A stretch of 15,800 bases of DNA, from the NCBI GenBank assembly GCA_021785055.1, contig JAJYGS010000150.1, positions 1-15,800 of the forward strand, in the 5' to 3' direction. Shown here piece after piece: positions 1 through 7,303 of the stretch. Within the stretch, counting starts at the first letter, position 1; every line of letters begins with the position of its first letter. Origin of the DNA: Nitrospirota bacterium. GTDB lineage: Bacteria > Nitrospirota > JACRHJ01. A program made the translations under genes and the position numbers. Below the pieces are notes generated by a model, which saw only the letters and a program-made list of their open reading frames with translations, made no database searches and was not told the origin of the DNA.

Positions 1-262
1 TACCCCGGAAGGGCTGCTGAAGGTGCAGCATAAGCGGCATCATCGCGACCGGGAGGAGCGCAAACGAAAAGACGAGCGCGAACCGGGCTATGTCCTTGAG
101 CTGCTTTACGCCGAAGACGTGATAAAGCGACGACAGCACGAACGCGCCCGCAACCAGGCCGGTCACATAGGGGTACAGGACGATCTGAATCGCCCATGTC
201 ACGTATTCATTCGGATAGACGAAGTATTCCTTCGTCGTCCATATCTCGCCATGTACCAGCAT
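1..262 (-). CDS. NrfD/PsrC-like membrane quinone-interacting subunit (N-terminal part, cut by window edge)
   Basis: The first 87 residues are visible; the rest lies beyond the left edge. The protein starts MLVHGEIWTTKEYF and has hydrophobic segments at about 22-48 and 60-82, as expected for the first helices of the NrfD/PsrC family. Those proteins bind quinone in the membrane and pass electrons to or from a partner iron-sulfur protein. The ATG directly abuts the TAG of the upstream ferredoxin gene, and its ribosome-binding site (AAGGAGG) lies inside the end of that gene, so the two are probably translationally coupled. The order cytochrome c, Tat ferredoxin, NrfD-like subunit supports the call. 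The specific complex cannot be decided from this fragment. Confidence 0.8.
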   Translation of the reverse strand, partial: MLVHGEIWTTKEYFVYPNEYVTWAIQIVLYPYVTGLVAGAFVLSSLYHVFGVKQLKDIARFALVFSFALLPVAMMPLMLHLQQPFRG

Positions 263-1036
263 CTAATCTACCTCCTTGCTTAAGCCGATATAGAATGCCT
301 GCGGATTCGTGCCGTATTCGGGTTTCAGTATCCCGATGCGGTCGTCAAGCACGGCCTGCGTAACCGGGTCGTTGGGGTCCCTTAAGTTCCCTATCTGCCT
401 CGCTCCGAAGGGACATGCGCCGACACATGCGGTCTTCATGCCGTGGTGAAGGCGATGGTAGCACCAGGTGCACTTGTCCGCCACGTGCAGGACGGGGTGG
501 AAAAAGCGCGCGCCGTACGGGCAGGACTGGATGCAGTAGCCGCAGCCGATGCACCATGTCCTGTCGACCAGTATCGGGCCGTCCGGCGTCTTGTAGGTGG
601 CCCCGACGGGGCAGACCTGGGCGCAGGGCGGGTTGTCGCACTGGTTGCAGAGCTTCGGCACGAAGAAACCCTTGGCTATGTCGTTAGTATCGACGGAAAT
701 CTTGCCCGCCGCGTTTTCGTCGAGCAGGGGAGAGGTAAAACCGTCCCTGGCCTGCTTGGGGCAATCGGCCCAGACCTTGCCTTCCTTTGTAACAACGTAT
801 CTTTCAACCCAGGTGCGGGAGACGTTGGCCGTCCAGGGTATGTCGTTCTCCGTCTTGCACGCCTTGACGCACATGCCGCATCCCACGCACTTCGTCGTAT
901 CGACGAGAAATGCCCATTTCAGGTTTGGATTGGCGGCCAGGACGTCCCTGGGGTTCATGAGCTCCAGGGCCGACATCGGCACCGCCGCTCCCGCCACCAC
1001 GACAATAGCGCTCTTTATGAAATCCCTTCTTTCCAT
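263..1036 (-). CDS. Tat-exported ferredoxin-type subunit with four [4Fe-4S] clusters (PsrB/NrfC/DsrO-like)
   Basis: This 257-residue protein begins ERRDFIKSA, a twin-arginine signal (R3-R4) followed by a hydrophobic stretch to about residue 23, so it should be exported folded. Sixteen cysteines form four ferredoxin-type clusters: C50/53/56/60, C130/133/138/142, C162/165/168/172 and C189/192/204/208. This is the layout of the electron-transfer subunits PsrB, NrfC, TtrB and DsrO, which link a membrane NrfD/PsrC protein to a periplasmic partner. Its ATG shares one base with the stop of the tetrahaem cytochrome gene (TAATG), with GGAGGG upstream. The NrfD-like gene follows with no gap. No molybdopterin catalytic subunit is visible, so it is probably a quinone/cytochrome redox module rather than a complete reductase. 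Confidence 0.9.
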   Translation of the reverse strand: MERRDFIKSAIVVVAGAAVPMSALELMNPRDVLAANPNLKWAFLVDTTKCVGCGMCVKACKTENDIPWTANVSRTWVERYVVTKEGKVWADCPKQARDGFTSPLLDENAAGKISVDTNDIAKGFFVPKLCNQCDNPPCAQVCPVGATYKTPDGPILVDRTWCIGCGYCIQSCPYGARFFHPVLHVADKCTWCYHRLHHGMKTACVGACPFGARQIGNLRDPNDPVTQAVLDDRIGILKPEYGTNPQAFYIGLSKEVD

Positions 1037-1512
1037 TATTGAAGTCCCTCCATCACGTTATGAGGGTTGTGGCACTCCACACACTCCTGTCCCGGATTAT
1101 GCGTTACGGGGTCTATGCCCGGCACCACGTTCCTGCCCGCCCCCGGATACGGAAGGTTGGCATGACATCGCAGGCAGAGCGCCCTTCTCTTGTCTATCTG
1201 GAGCTTGGCCGGGTTGTCCGGGTGGTTAAGGGCCGGGCCGTGGCAGTCCTCGCAGGGGATTATGGCATGCGGAGAGGCGAGCAGGCTCTTTACGTGGCCC
1301 GGATGGCACTGCTGACAGTAGCTGTCGTCCTTGGAAAACTTGTAGCTGATCGGAAAATTTTTCCAGTCCTTTTCGTTGCCCAGGCGATGGAAACCGTACA
1401 TGTAGCCCTGTTCCTGTATCCCGAAATCCTTCGGGACGTAAAAATGCCTGAAGGTGAGCACCCCGGCTACGAGGATAATCACCACCCAGAGAGGCCGCCA
1501 TACATGACTCAT
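1036..1512 (-). CDS. membrane-anchored tetrahaem cytochrome c
   Basis: This 158-residue protein has one N-terminal hydrophobic segment (about 6-24) acting as a signal anchor or signal peptide. Four CxxCH haem c sites follow at C66 (CQQCH), C87 (CEDCH), C113 (CLRCH) and C144 (CVECH), placing it on the periplasmic side. It probably exchanges electrons with the ferredoxin subunit encoded next. The order cytochrome, Tat ferredoxin, NrfD-like protein resembles the DsrJ-DsrO-DsrP part of the Dsr complex, but DsrJ is a trihaem protein and no other dsr genes are visible, so that name is not used. AAGGAG lies 8 bases before the ATG. A probable promoter lies at 1635-1663, giving a leader of about 115 bases with a nested inverted repeat. 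Confidence 0.85.
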   Translation of the reverse strand: MSHVWRPLWVVIILVAGVLTFRHFYVPKDFGIQEQGYMYGFHRLGNEKDWKNFPISYKFSKDDSYCQQCHPGHVKSLLASPHAIIPCEDCHGPALNHPDNPAKLQIDKRRALCLRCHANLPYPGAGRNVVPGIDPVTHNPGQECVECHNPHNVMEGLQ

Positions 1513-1532
1513 TCGCGCACTCCTTGAAACTG

Positions 1533-1602
1533 TTTTGGTTTAACTCCGAGACCCCATACAACCCATTCGTATGGGCATTGACAAAACAAGACTCAACCAA
1601 AA
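1533..1602 (-). promoter_or_regulatory. nested inverted repeats in the leader of the cytochrome operon
   Basis: Two inverted repeats are nested between the predicted promoter and the start codon. The outer arms are TTTTGGTT (1533-1540) and AACCAAAA (1595-1602). The inner arms are CCCATAC (1553-1559) and GTATGGG (1569-1575), with a 9-base loop. All arms match perfectly. In the minus-strand RNA this would fold about 70 bases just upstream of the AAGGAG site. It could be a regulatory leader or a protein-binding site. No known riboswitch class was recognised. Confidence 0.35.
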
Positions 1603-1634
1603 TCGGAATATCCTGCACAGCTTGAGGCGCAATG

Positions 1635-1663
1635 ATGATGAACAAATCGGCGGGCAAAGTCAA
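1635..1663 (-). promoter_or_regulatory. probable sigma-70-type promoter for the cytochrome/ferredoxin/NrfD operon
   Basis: Read on the minus strand: -35 TTGACT (1658-1663, 5 of 6 consensus), a 17-base spacer, and -10 CATCAT (1635-1640, 4 of 6). Transcription would start near 1628, about 115 bases before the cytochrome ATG. The rubrerythrin-like gene upstream ends at 1742 with no obvious terminator between, so some read-through is possible. Confidence 0.45.
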
Positions 1664-1741
1664 GGCAAAAATTTAGCTTGATGGGAAGGTTTTTTTTATA
1701 GGCTTATAATAATATTTAATTACAGGCTTCCTATGGCCTTT

Positions 1742-2248
1742 TCATCCCCCTTCTATCGGGCCGCCGTCGACCCACAGGCTCCAGTTGGCGAACTCCTCCA
1801 GGTAATAGCGGCTCTTCTCCAGGATGTCGTAATGCTCCTCCTCTTCCGCGGCCATGCGCAAAAACATGGCCTTCACGGCGGGTTCGGCGGCGTCCTTTGC
1901 CGCGCTCTCATACATCCGGAAGCTCTCCTTTTCCTTCTCCATGCCGAAGTTCAGGGCCTTTATGTCGTCCGTCGTCGGAGGGACCGCCTCCCCGATATTC
2001 TTTTTCGCCTCGGCGAAAACGGACTTCAGCCTCTCTTTCGGCAGGGGGATGTCGAGGTCGGCTGTAACGGGCAGGATGTTCTTTTTCAGGCGCTCCAGCA
2101 GGGCCTTGTGGTGCACCTCGTACTCGGCCAGGAAGGAGAACATCGCCTTTCCGAATTTGTCCTTTGTCCGGCTCTCGGCCTGCTTGTAAAAATCGTATCC
2201 CTCCTCTTCCATCCTTATCGCAATGTCGAGCATCTCCTGAGTCTTCAT
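1742..2248 (-). CDS. ferritin-like diiron protein, rubrerythrin family without rubredoxin domain
   Basis: This 168-residue, mostly helical protein has the paired metal-ligand motifs of rubrerythrin and ferritin-like proteins: MEEEGYDFY around E14-E16, E44-x-x-H47 in EYEVHH, the glutamate-rich MEKEKESFRMYE near 103-114, and E136-x-x-H139 in EEEEHY. Rubrerythrins reduce peroxide in anaerobes, normally through a C-terminal CxxC rubredoxin iron site. Here there are no cysteines and the protein ends in a short GG-rich tail, so only the diiron domain is present and an outside electron donor would be needed. The ATG is preceded by a run of Gs that can act as ribosome-binding site. It is divergent from hemL and likely has its own promoter in the AT-rich gap. 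The physiological role (peroxide defence or iron handling) is inferred. Confidence 0.85.
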   Translation of the reverse strand: MKTQEMLDIAIRMEEEGYDFYKQAESRTKDKFGKAMFSFLAEYEVHHKALLERLKKNILPVTADLDIPLPKERLKSVFAEAKKNIGEAVPPTTDDIKALNFGMEKEKESFRMYESAAKDAAEPAVKAMFLRMAAEEEEHYDILEKSRYYLEEFANWSLWVDGGPIEGG

Positions 2249-2396
2249 CTTTGCCCCCCCGGATTTTAGAAAAATGAGGCCCTTTTATTTCCATGATATA
2301 ATCTTACTGTAACTGGTTTTAATTTTAACACAATTATCAATTAATGAGCGGTTAAATCGACATTTTTCTCCGGGGCGCCTTAATGAGGAATTTATC

Positions 2397-2426
2397 TTGA
2401 ATAACAGGAAGTCGTAGTGTTATTAT
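2397..2426 (+). promoter_or_regulatory. candidate promoter for hemL and downstream genes
   Basis: TTGAAT at 2397-2402 (4 of 6) is followed after 18 bases by TATTAT at 2421-2426 (5 of 6). A start near 2433 would leave a leader of about 46 bases before the GTG of hemL. This is the only reasonable plus-strand match seen in the 230-bp divergent gap. Confidence 0.4.
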
Positions 2427-2478
2427 GCTCGTTTGGGGCCATAAGCAATAAAGAAATTACTATGCTGAGGAGAATATC

Positions 2479-3762
2479 GTGAGAAATGTGAGATCGGCAG
2501 CGCTTTTCAGGCAGGCCAGGAGGCTCATACCGGGGGGCGTGAACTCGCCCGTGAGGGCCTTCAGGAGCGTCGGGACGGAGCCGTTCTTCGTCGAGCGGGC
2601 GAAGGGCTCTAAGATATTCGACGCCGACGGCAACGCGTATATAGATTATGTCCTGTCCTGGGGGCCGATGATCCTGGGCCATGCGCACCCATTGGTTGTG
2701 AAGGCCCTCAAAAGCGCCGTCTCGCGCGGCACGAGCTACGGCGCCCCGACGGCCCTTGAAGTAGAGCTTGCGAAGATGGTAAAGGACGCGGTGAAGTCCA
2801 TAGAGATGGTAAGGATGGTAAGCTCCGGGACGGAGGCCACGATGTCGGCCATACGCCTGGCGCGGGGATTTACCGGCAGGGACAAGATAATAAAATTCGA
2901 GGGCGGCTACCACGGCCACGCGGACAGCCTGCTTGTGAAGGCCGGCAGCGGAGCGACGACGTTCGGCGTGCCGGACTCTCCCGGAGTTCCGGCGGCCCTT
3001 GCGGGCCTGACCATCACCTGCCCGTACAACGACCTTGCGGCTGTCGGGAAAGCGTTCGAGAAGGACGGCAAACACATAGCCTGCGTGATTGTCGAGCCGG
3101 TTGCGGGCAACATGGGCTGCGTGCCGCCCGTGGACGAGTTCCTTCCGGGCCTTCGTGAGCTTTGCGACAGCCACGGCGCGCTCCTGATACTCGACGAGGT
3201 AATGACCGGTTTCAGGGTCGCCTACGGGGGGGCGCAGTCGCTCTACAAGGTAAAACCGGACATAACCTGCCTGGGCAAGGTAATCGGAGGCGGCCTGCCC
3301 GTCGGCGCGTACGGCGGCAGGACGGAGATAATGAAACATATATCCCCGGACGGCCCGGTATACCAGGCGGGGACGCTCTCCGGCAATCCCCTCGCCATGA
3401 CCGCCGGCATAGAGACGCTAAAACTTCTGAAGCAGCCCGGAGTTTACAAGGAATTGGAGAGAAAGAGCGCGCTTTTGACGGATTTATTGAAAGAAGAGTT
3501 CAAAAAAGCGGGCGTAAAGGCGAATTTTAACCGTGTAGGGTCTATGTTTACCGTCTTCTTTACGGACAGGAAGGTAGAGAACTATGCGGATGCCAAGTCT
3601 TCGGATACTGTGAAGTTTTCAAAATTTTTCAGGGGCATGCTCGAAGGCGGGATAAGCATGGCGCCGTCGCAGTTCGAGGCAGGTTTCATGTCTCTCGCCC
3701 ATAGCGACTCGGATATAAGGAGGACGGCTAAGGCCGCAGGGGCGGCGCTGAAAAACATCTGA
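2479..3762 (+). CDS. hemL: glutamate-1-semialdehyde 2,1-aminomutase
   Basis: This 427-residue PLP enzyme converts glutamate-1-semialdehyde to 5-aminolevulinate, the committed haem/tetrapyrrole precursor of the C5 pathway, in the cytoplasm. Family marks are the N-terminal IPGGVNSPVRAF, the SSGTEA phosphate-binding region (115-120), EGGYHGHAD (141-149), DEVMTGFR (239-246) and the PLP lysine K267 in CLGKVIGGGLPVGAYGG. Length matches the family. The start is GTG at 2479, chosen because GAGGAG (2467-2472) sits 6 bases upstream and the N-terminus then aligns with known HemL proteins. An 11-haem cytochrome gene begins 28 bases after the stop, which suggests haem supply is co-expressed with a heavy haem consumer. 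Confidence 0.97.
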   Translation: MRNVRSAALFRQARRLIPGGVNSPVRAFRSVGTEPFFVERAKGSKIFDADGNAYIDYVLSWGPMILGHAHPLVVKALKSAVSRGTSYGAPTALEVELAKMVKDAVKSIEMVRMVSSGTEATMSAIRLARGFTGRDKIIKFEGGYHGHADSLLVKAGSGATTFGVPDSPGVPAALAGLTITCPYNDLAAVGKAFEKDGKHIACVIVEPVAGNMGCVPPVDEFLPGLRELCDSHGALLILDEVMTGFRVAYGGAQSLYKVKPDITCLGKVIGGGLPVGAYGGRTEIMKHISPDGPVYQAGTLSGNPLAMTAGIETLKLLKQPGVYKELERKSALLTDLLKEEFKKAGVKANFNRVGSMFTVFFTDRKVENYADAKSSDTVKFSKFFRGMLEGGISMAPSQFEAGFMSLAHSDSDIRRTAKAAGAALKNI

Positions 3763-3790
3763 AAGTGCCACATCCGGGGGAGGTGGAGCA

Positions 3791-4756
3791 ATGTTCAGGG
3801 ACGGCATGACTGCCAGGTCATTGGCCTGGCTTTCCGTCATTATCCTTGTCCTGATTTCCGCGGCGGGTTACGGGGCGTACAGGCTCTGGGACTACAAGGA
3901 AAACAACCCGAACTTCTGCATGGGCTGCCATCTCATGAAGACGGCCTTCGACAAGTGGTCAATATCCGAGCACAAGGGAATAAACTGCCATCAATGCCAT
4001 CACCTGTCCCTCATGGAGCAGAACAAGCTCCTTGTTTCCCTTGTCCTCCATAATCCCAAGGTAATTCCGCCGACGCACGGCAAGGTTCTCGTGCCCTGGA
4101 AATACTGCGTGAAATGCCACTGGGAGACGGATCCGATGTACCCGAAGGCCCGCAACGTGAGCGATTCTCCCATCCACGCCAGGCACTTCTTCGAGGGCAA
4201 GATCCAGTGCTCCGGCTGCCACGGCTACAGGCTGCACGAGTTTAGCGTGGAACCGCGCTATTGCGTGAACTGCCATCCGAAGAACGCAAAGGTGCACGGC
4301 ATGGAGGGTTTCGCCTGCCTCGCCTGCCATACGGACGAGACGAGCAACCTGCTGCCCAACCGCAACAAGTGCCTCACATGCCACGGAAACGCGAGTCAGC
4401 GCGCGAGGATCGCCGCCCTGCCGAAGACGGTGGATACCAGGCATTTCCATCCCTCCAAGGACGAGATAGCCATAGCCTCCAGCCTGACCACCTTCCCGGA
4501 CGACGGGCCGATGAGGTTCTATTGCTACCAGTGCCACAAGCCGCACAGCCGGCTCATGCCAGTCGTGGAAAAGGACTGCCTGGCCTGCCACAGCACGGTG
4601 CCGAATACCGGGAAACACGCCCTGCACCTGGGGATGGGGCTGAAATGCCTCGACTGCCACAAGCCGCATCTCTGGAAGGTAACAAAGGCTATGGGCCGGT
4701 CGGCAAAATGCACGAAATGTCACGGGCCTGTCAATCCGGCGGATTTCCTGCTATGA
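3791..4756 (+). CDS. membrane-anchored 11-haem cytochrome c with NapC/NirT-type N-terminus
   Basis: This 321-residue protein has one N-terminal membrane helix (about 11-31) and then eleven CxxCH sites, with first cysteines at 43, 66, 106, 140, 158, 176, 194, 245, 263, 286 and 307. The first part (NFCMGCHLMK, then W..S.H and CHQCHH) resembles NapC/NirT quinol dehydrogenases, which carry four haems. Seven more haems of the cytochrome c3/c7 type follow, so it looks like a quinol-facing head fused to a haem wire. It should face the periplasm. A strong ribosome-binding site (AGGTGGAG) precedes the ATG, 28 bases after hemL. The electron acceptor is not evident; extracellular or periplasmic electron transfer is an inference. 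Confidence 0.9.
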   Translation: MFRDGMTARSLAWLSVIILVLISAAGYGAYRLWDYKENNPNFCMGCHLMKTAFDKWSISEHKGINCHQCHHLSLMEQNKLLVSLVLHNPKVIPPTHGKVLVPWKYCVKCHWETDPMYPKARNVSDSPIHARHFFEGKIQCSGCHGYRLHEFSVEPRYCVNCHPKNAKVHGMEGFACLACHTDETSNLLPNRNKCLTCHGNASQRARIAALPKTVDTRHFHPSKDEIAIASSLTTFPDDGPMRFYCYQCHKPHSRLMPVVEKDCLACHSTVPNTGKHALHLGMGLKCLDCHKPHLWKVTKAMGRSAKCTKCHGPVNPADFLL

Positions 4757-4785
4757 TATAGCACGGCGGCGGGCGGGGAAACGGA

Positions 4786-5091
4786 ATGGGAAAACACATG
4801 GAAGAACGGGACAAGGAGTTCTGGCGGAACCTCTATCAGCTCGCCGCGATGGGCATAAACCTCGTCGCGGCCACCTTCATCGGCCTTTTCATGGGCTGGG
4901 CCATTGACAACTGGCTTACGCCCAAGTTAAACTGGCATACCTCGCCCTGGTTCACGATGATATTCCTGCTGTTCGGGATAATCGCGGGGTTCAAGAACAT
5001 GTTCCACATGGCGAAGACGAAAACGGACATGTCCGACGAGCCGGGGGAGAAAAAGGGCGATTTCAAGGACAAGGACAAGAATAACTTCTAA
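4786..5091 (+). CDS. atpZ: AtpZ/AtpI-type F0F1 ATP synthase accessory membrane protein
   Basis: This 101-residue protein has two predicted membrane helices, about 16-40 (LAAMGINLVAATFIGLFMGWAID) and 52-73 (SPWFTMIFLLFGIIAGFKNMF), then a highly charged C-terminus. The first-helix pattern and the G-I-x-A-G-F-x-N motif in the second are typical of the AtpZ/PF09527 family, encoded at the head of atp operons and linked to ATP synthase assembly or Mg/Ca handling. GGGGAA lies 5 bases before the first ATG; an internal ATG at 4798 (M5) is also possible. It starts 29 bases after the cytochrome gene. An 84-bp palindromic repeat separates it from atpI. Confidence 0.85.
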   Translation: MGKHMEERDKEFWRNLYQLAAMGINLVAATFIGLFMGWAIDNWLTPKLNWHTSPWFTMIFLLFGIIAGFKNMFHMAKTKTDMSDEPGEKKGDFKDKDKNNF

Positions 5092-5106
5092 CGTGGCATT
5101 AATAGC

Positions 5107-5190
5107 TGTCATTCCGAGCGTAGTCGAGGAATCCACAGTAAATCTTTAAAAATAATAACTGTAGGTCCCTCCGCTACGGTCGGGACGACA
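5107..5190 (+). repeat. 84-bp palindromic dispersed repeat, copy 1 (REP/MITE-like)
   Basis: The element begins TGTCATTCCGAGCG and ends CGGTCGGGACGACA. The first 32 bases and the reverse complement of the last 32 agree at 24 positions, so the unit is a long imperfect hairpin with an AT-rich centre. A second copy of exactly the same length lies at 13475-13558. It encodes nothing and no target duplication is visible. It sits between atpZ and atpI, ending 20 bases before the atpI ATG. Confidence 0.9.
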
Positions 5191-5210
5191 GATCAGCGAC
5201 CCTGAGCCCT

Positions 5211-5630
5211 ATGCTTCCTGCAAACAAACGGCACTTCAAAAAAGCCGCCCTCTGGGGCGGCGGCATGTCGGCGATACTCGCGGCGGGAAGCCTCCTTAAG
5301 TTCCCTCCCCTTATTGCCGCGAGCATACTCACCGGCGCCGCAATATCCGTCTTCAACATATACTCGATTATAACGCTCGTGGAGGCCCTCGCCGGGGCGG
5401 CCATGTCCGACAGGCGCGTAAAAAAGGCCGCAAAGATACTCTCCGTCGTCGTGCACCTCGTAAAATTTCTGATTTTGCTTGCCCTTTTATACCTTCTCGT
5501 GGTATATAAACTTACGAACCTTCTCGGCCTGGCGTTCGGATTTACCGTCGTAGTCGTCGCGAACGTATTCGCGGGGGTCTCGGCCCTCAAGACAGGCGGA
5601 CAGGGTCCGGGAGACGACAGGCCGGTTTGA
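5211..5630 (+). CDS. atpI: ATP synthase subunit I-like membrane protein
   Basis: This 139-residue protein has four predicted membrane helices (about 10-28, 33-57, 76-99 and 102-126), the length and topology of AtpI. AtpI is thought to help assemble the c-ring of F-type ATP synthase. Placement after atpZ supports the call, since sequence similarity within this family is low. The ATG at 5211 has no convincing ribosome-binding site; an internal ATG (M19) is preceded by GGCGGCGGC. The palindromic repeat ends 20 bases upstream and may have displaced the original translation signals. Unusually, atpB and atpE do not follow; an exonuclease-like gene begins 90 bases later. Confidence 0.75.
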   Translation: MLPANKRHFKKAALWGGGMSAILAAGSLLKFPPLIAASILTGAAISVFNIYSIITLVEALAGAAMSDRRVKKAAKILSVVVHLVKFLILLALLYLLVVYKLTNLLGLAFGFTVVVVANVFAGVSALKTGGQGPGDDRPV

Positions 5631-5720
5631 CCGCCACGGACCAAGGTTCTTTCCGGCTGTCCTCCGAAAAAGGTCAGGTACGCTGTTACGGCTTCCGACG
5701 GCATTCGGCAGTTTGTCTTC

Positions 5721-6515
5721 ATGTTGAGCAGCACTTTCTCCATATTTCCCGGCATCGGCCCGCGCCTTGAGAAATACCTCTGGCGCACGGGCGTCCTGAC
5801 CTGGGAAGACTTCCTTTCCGCAGAAAAAATACCCGGATTCTCCAGCCGCAGAAAACTGCTCCTGGACGGCTACGTCATAGACGCCATGACCGCGCTCAGG
5901 GCGGGGAATATACTCTATTTCCAGCCGCTCCTCGGCCCCGGCGGCCTCTGGAAGCTCTGGGACAGCCTGGGGCCGGACGCCGTATGCATGGACATAGAGA
6001 CGGACGGAAAAAACCCGGAAACCGGCGCGGTAACGGTGGCCGGTTTCTACTCGAACGGCGAGTACCGTCCGTACGTCTGCGGCAATAACCTTACCCAGGA
6101 TGCCGTCCAGAAGGAGATAGAGGATGCGCGGCTCCTCGTGACGTTCGCGGGAAGCACCTTCGACATACCGTACCTGAAGGCATTCTACCCGGAGCTCAGG
6201 GTGGACGCGCCGCATCTGGACCTCTGCCCGGCGGGGCACAGGGCGGGGCTTAAAGGGGGCCTCAAGAAGGTGGAGAAGCTGGTGGGGATAGCCCGCGCGG
6301 TCGAGGTCGAGGGCATAGGCGGCTACCAGGCAGTGCTCCTCTGGCAGGCCCACATGCGGGGCCGCGAGGGCGCGCTGGATACGCTTATAGCCTACAACCG
6401 CGAGGACACGGAAAACCTCCACGCCCTCGCCGGAAAAATCTACGGCATGCTAAGCGACATCTCCGGCTTCCCGGAATTCGCGGGCGGCCGGTTGGCGGCG
6501 GTATCTTCAAAATGA
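5721..6515 (+). CDS. YprB-type RNase H-fold 3'-5' exonuclease (DEDDy), with HhH-like N-terminus
   Basis: This 264-residue protein has a helix-hairpin-helix-like segment at the N-terminus (FPGIGPRLEKYLW, 9-21), a DNA-binding signature in many repair proteins. An RNase H-like domain of the PF13482/YprB type follows. The acidic exonuclease motifs are visible: Exo I D91-I-E93 in CMDIETDG, Exo II D148 in FAGSTFDIPYL, and Exo III Y225-x3-D229 in YNREDTENL, which makes it the DEDDy type. It probably trims nucleic acid 3' ends in the cytoplasm; the substrate is unknown. No clear ribosome-binding site precedes the ATG, and no earlier in-frame start was found. Its last four bases overlap the next gene (ATGA), indicating coupled translation. 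Confidence 0.8.
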   Translation: MLSSTFSIFPGIGPRLEKYLWRTGVLTWEDFLSAEKIPGFSSRRKLLLDGYVIDAMTALRAGNILYFQPLLGPGGLWKLWDSLGPDAVCMDIETDGKNPETGAVTVAGFYSNGEYRPYVCGNNLTQDAVQKEIEDARLLVTFAGSTFDIPYLKAFYPELRVDAPHLDLCPAGHRAGLKGGLKKVEKLVGIARAVEVEGIGGYQAVLLWQAHMRGREGALDTLIAYNREDTENLHALAGKIYGMLSDISGFPEFAGGRLAAVSSK

Positions 6516-7303
6516 TAAAGCGCATCTTGATATTTTTTGTCATGCTCCTCATGCTTTCCGCGCCGTCGCTTGCGGCGGGAATATCCTCTTCGCCGCCGAA
6601 ATGCATGAGCGGGGCCGCGCGGTTTAAAAACGCGCTCAATCTGTACATGAGCGGCTCGTTTTCCGCTGCCAAGGACGCCTTCGAGCAATACTTAAAGGAG
6701 TTCCCGGACGGTCTGCGCGCGAACGACTCGCTCTACTGGCTCGCCAAATACCAGGAGATGAAAGGCCGGTACGGCGAGGCCGAGATGCTTCTGCGCCGGG
6801 CTGCCGGGAACTTCCCCACCAACGGCATCGCCGCATCCATCGACTTCGAGCTTGCATATTGCCTCTACCGTCCCGACAACCCGAAGCGGGACCTTGACGC
6901 GGCCTTCAACGAGTTCATGAAAATCCCGGCCATTTTTGCCGCTGACGGCAATAGCGAAAAGACTTCGGGCGCGGGGCAGGCGGCAATCCCGCAGGCGCTT
7001 TATTATGCCGCCAAATGCCGCATGGACATGAAGGACTACGCGCAGGCGGAGGAAATCCTTGCGCGCATAGGCAGGGAATTCCCAGGCTCCCCATATGCCG
7101 CCCCGGCGCTGTACTGCCTCGGCATGTCAAACCTCGCCCGGGGGGACGCGGCGGGCGCGCTTGCGGCGTTCAAGGCGATGCTGGCCGGTTATCCGGCGGG
7201 GCTTTATTCCGACAGGGCGAAGGCGGAGACAGAATTGATCGAGCGCGCGGGGAAGCCCGGCCAGACCGTTAAGGACTCGCTTAACACCAGGACGGCTCCA
7301 TGA
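6512..7303 (+). CDS. secreted TPR-repeat protein (YbgF/BamD-like architecture)
   Basis: This 263-residue protein has a signal peptide (MIKRILIFFVMLLMLSAPSLA, likely cut near residue 21-22) and then tetratricopeptide-like helical repeats. Clear units are at about 37-70 (FKNALNLYMSGSFSAAKDAFEQYL), 73-108, 170-205 (ALYYAAKCRMDMKDYAQAEEIL) and 208-245. The spacing of F/Y-x-x-G-x-x-x-x-A and the FPDG/FPGS turns resemble YbgF/CpoB and BamD proteins, which act as periplasmic scaffolds at the cell envelope. It overlaps both neighbours by 4 bases, so the exonuclease, this protein and the PEGA protein are probably made together. No catalytic residues are seen. Confidence 0.75.
   Translation: MIKRILIFFVMLLMLSAPSLAAGISSSPPKCMSGAARFKNALNLYMSGSFSAAKDAFEQYLKEFPDGLRANDSLYWLAKYQEMKGRYGEAEMLLRRAAGNFPTNGIAASIDFELAYCLYRPDNPKRDLDAAFNEFMKIPAIFAADGNSEKTSGAGQAAIPQALYYAAKCRMDMKDYAQAEEILARIGREFPGSPYAAPALYCLGMSNLARGDAAGALAAFKAMLAGYPAGLYSDRAKAETELIERAGKPGQTVKDSLNTRTAP

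Noticed and set aside
1578..1583. Plus-strand TTGACA in the cytochrome leader region
   Set aside because: No -10 box at proper spacing and no plus-strand gene downstream.
1680..1740. T-run and AT-rich stretch considered as a terminator after the rubrerythrin-like gene
   Set aside because: On the gene's own strand the run is A, not T, and the only stem is five bases.
2392..3339. Long minus-strand open frame (315 codons) opposite hemL
   Set aside because: It has no recognisable domain and lies antisense to a clear HemL; high GC at third positions keeps antisense frames open.
5487..6422. Minus-strand frame of 311 codons opposite atpI and the exonuclease gene
   Set aside because: The plus strand carries recognisable products there; the antisense translation is arginine/valine-rich shadow sequence.
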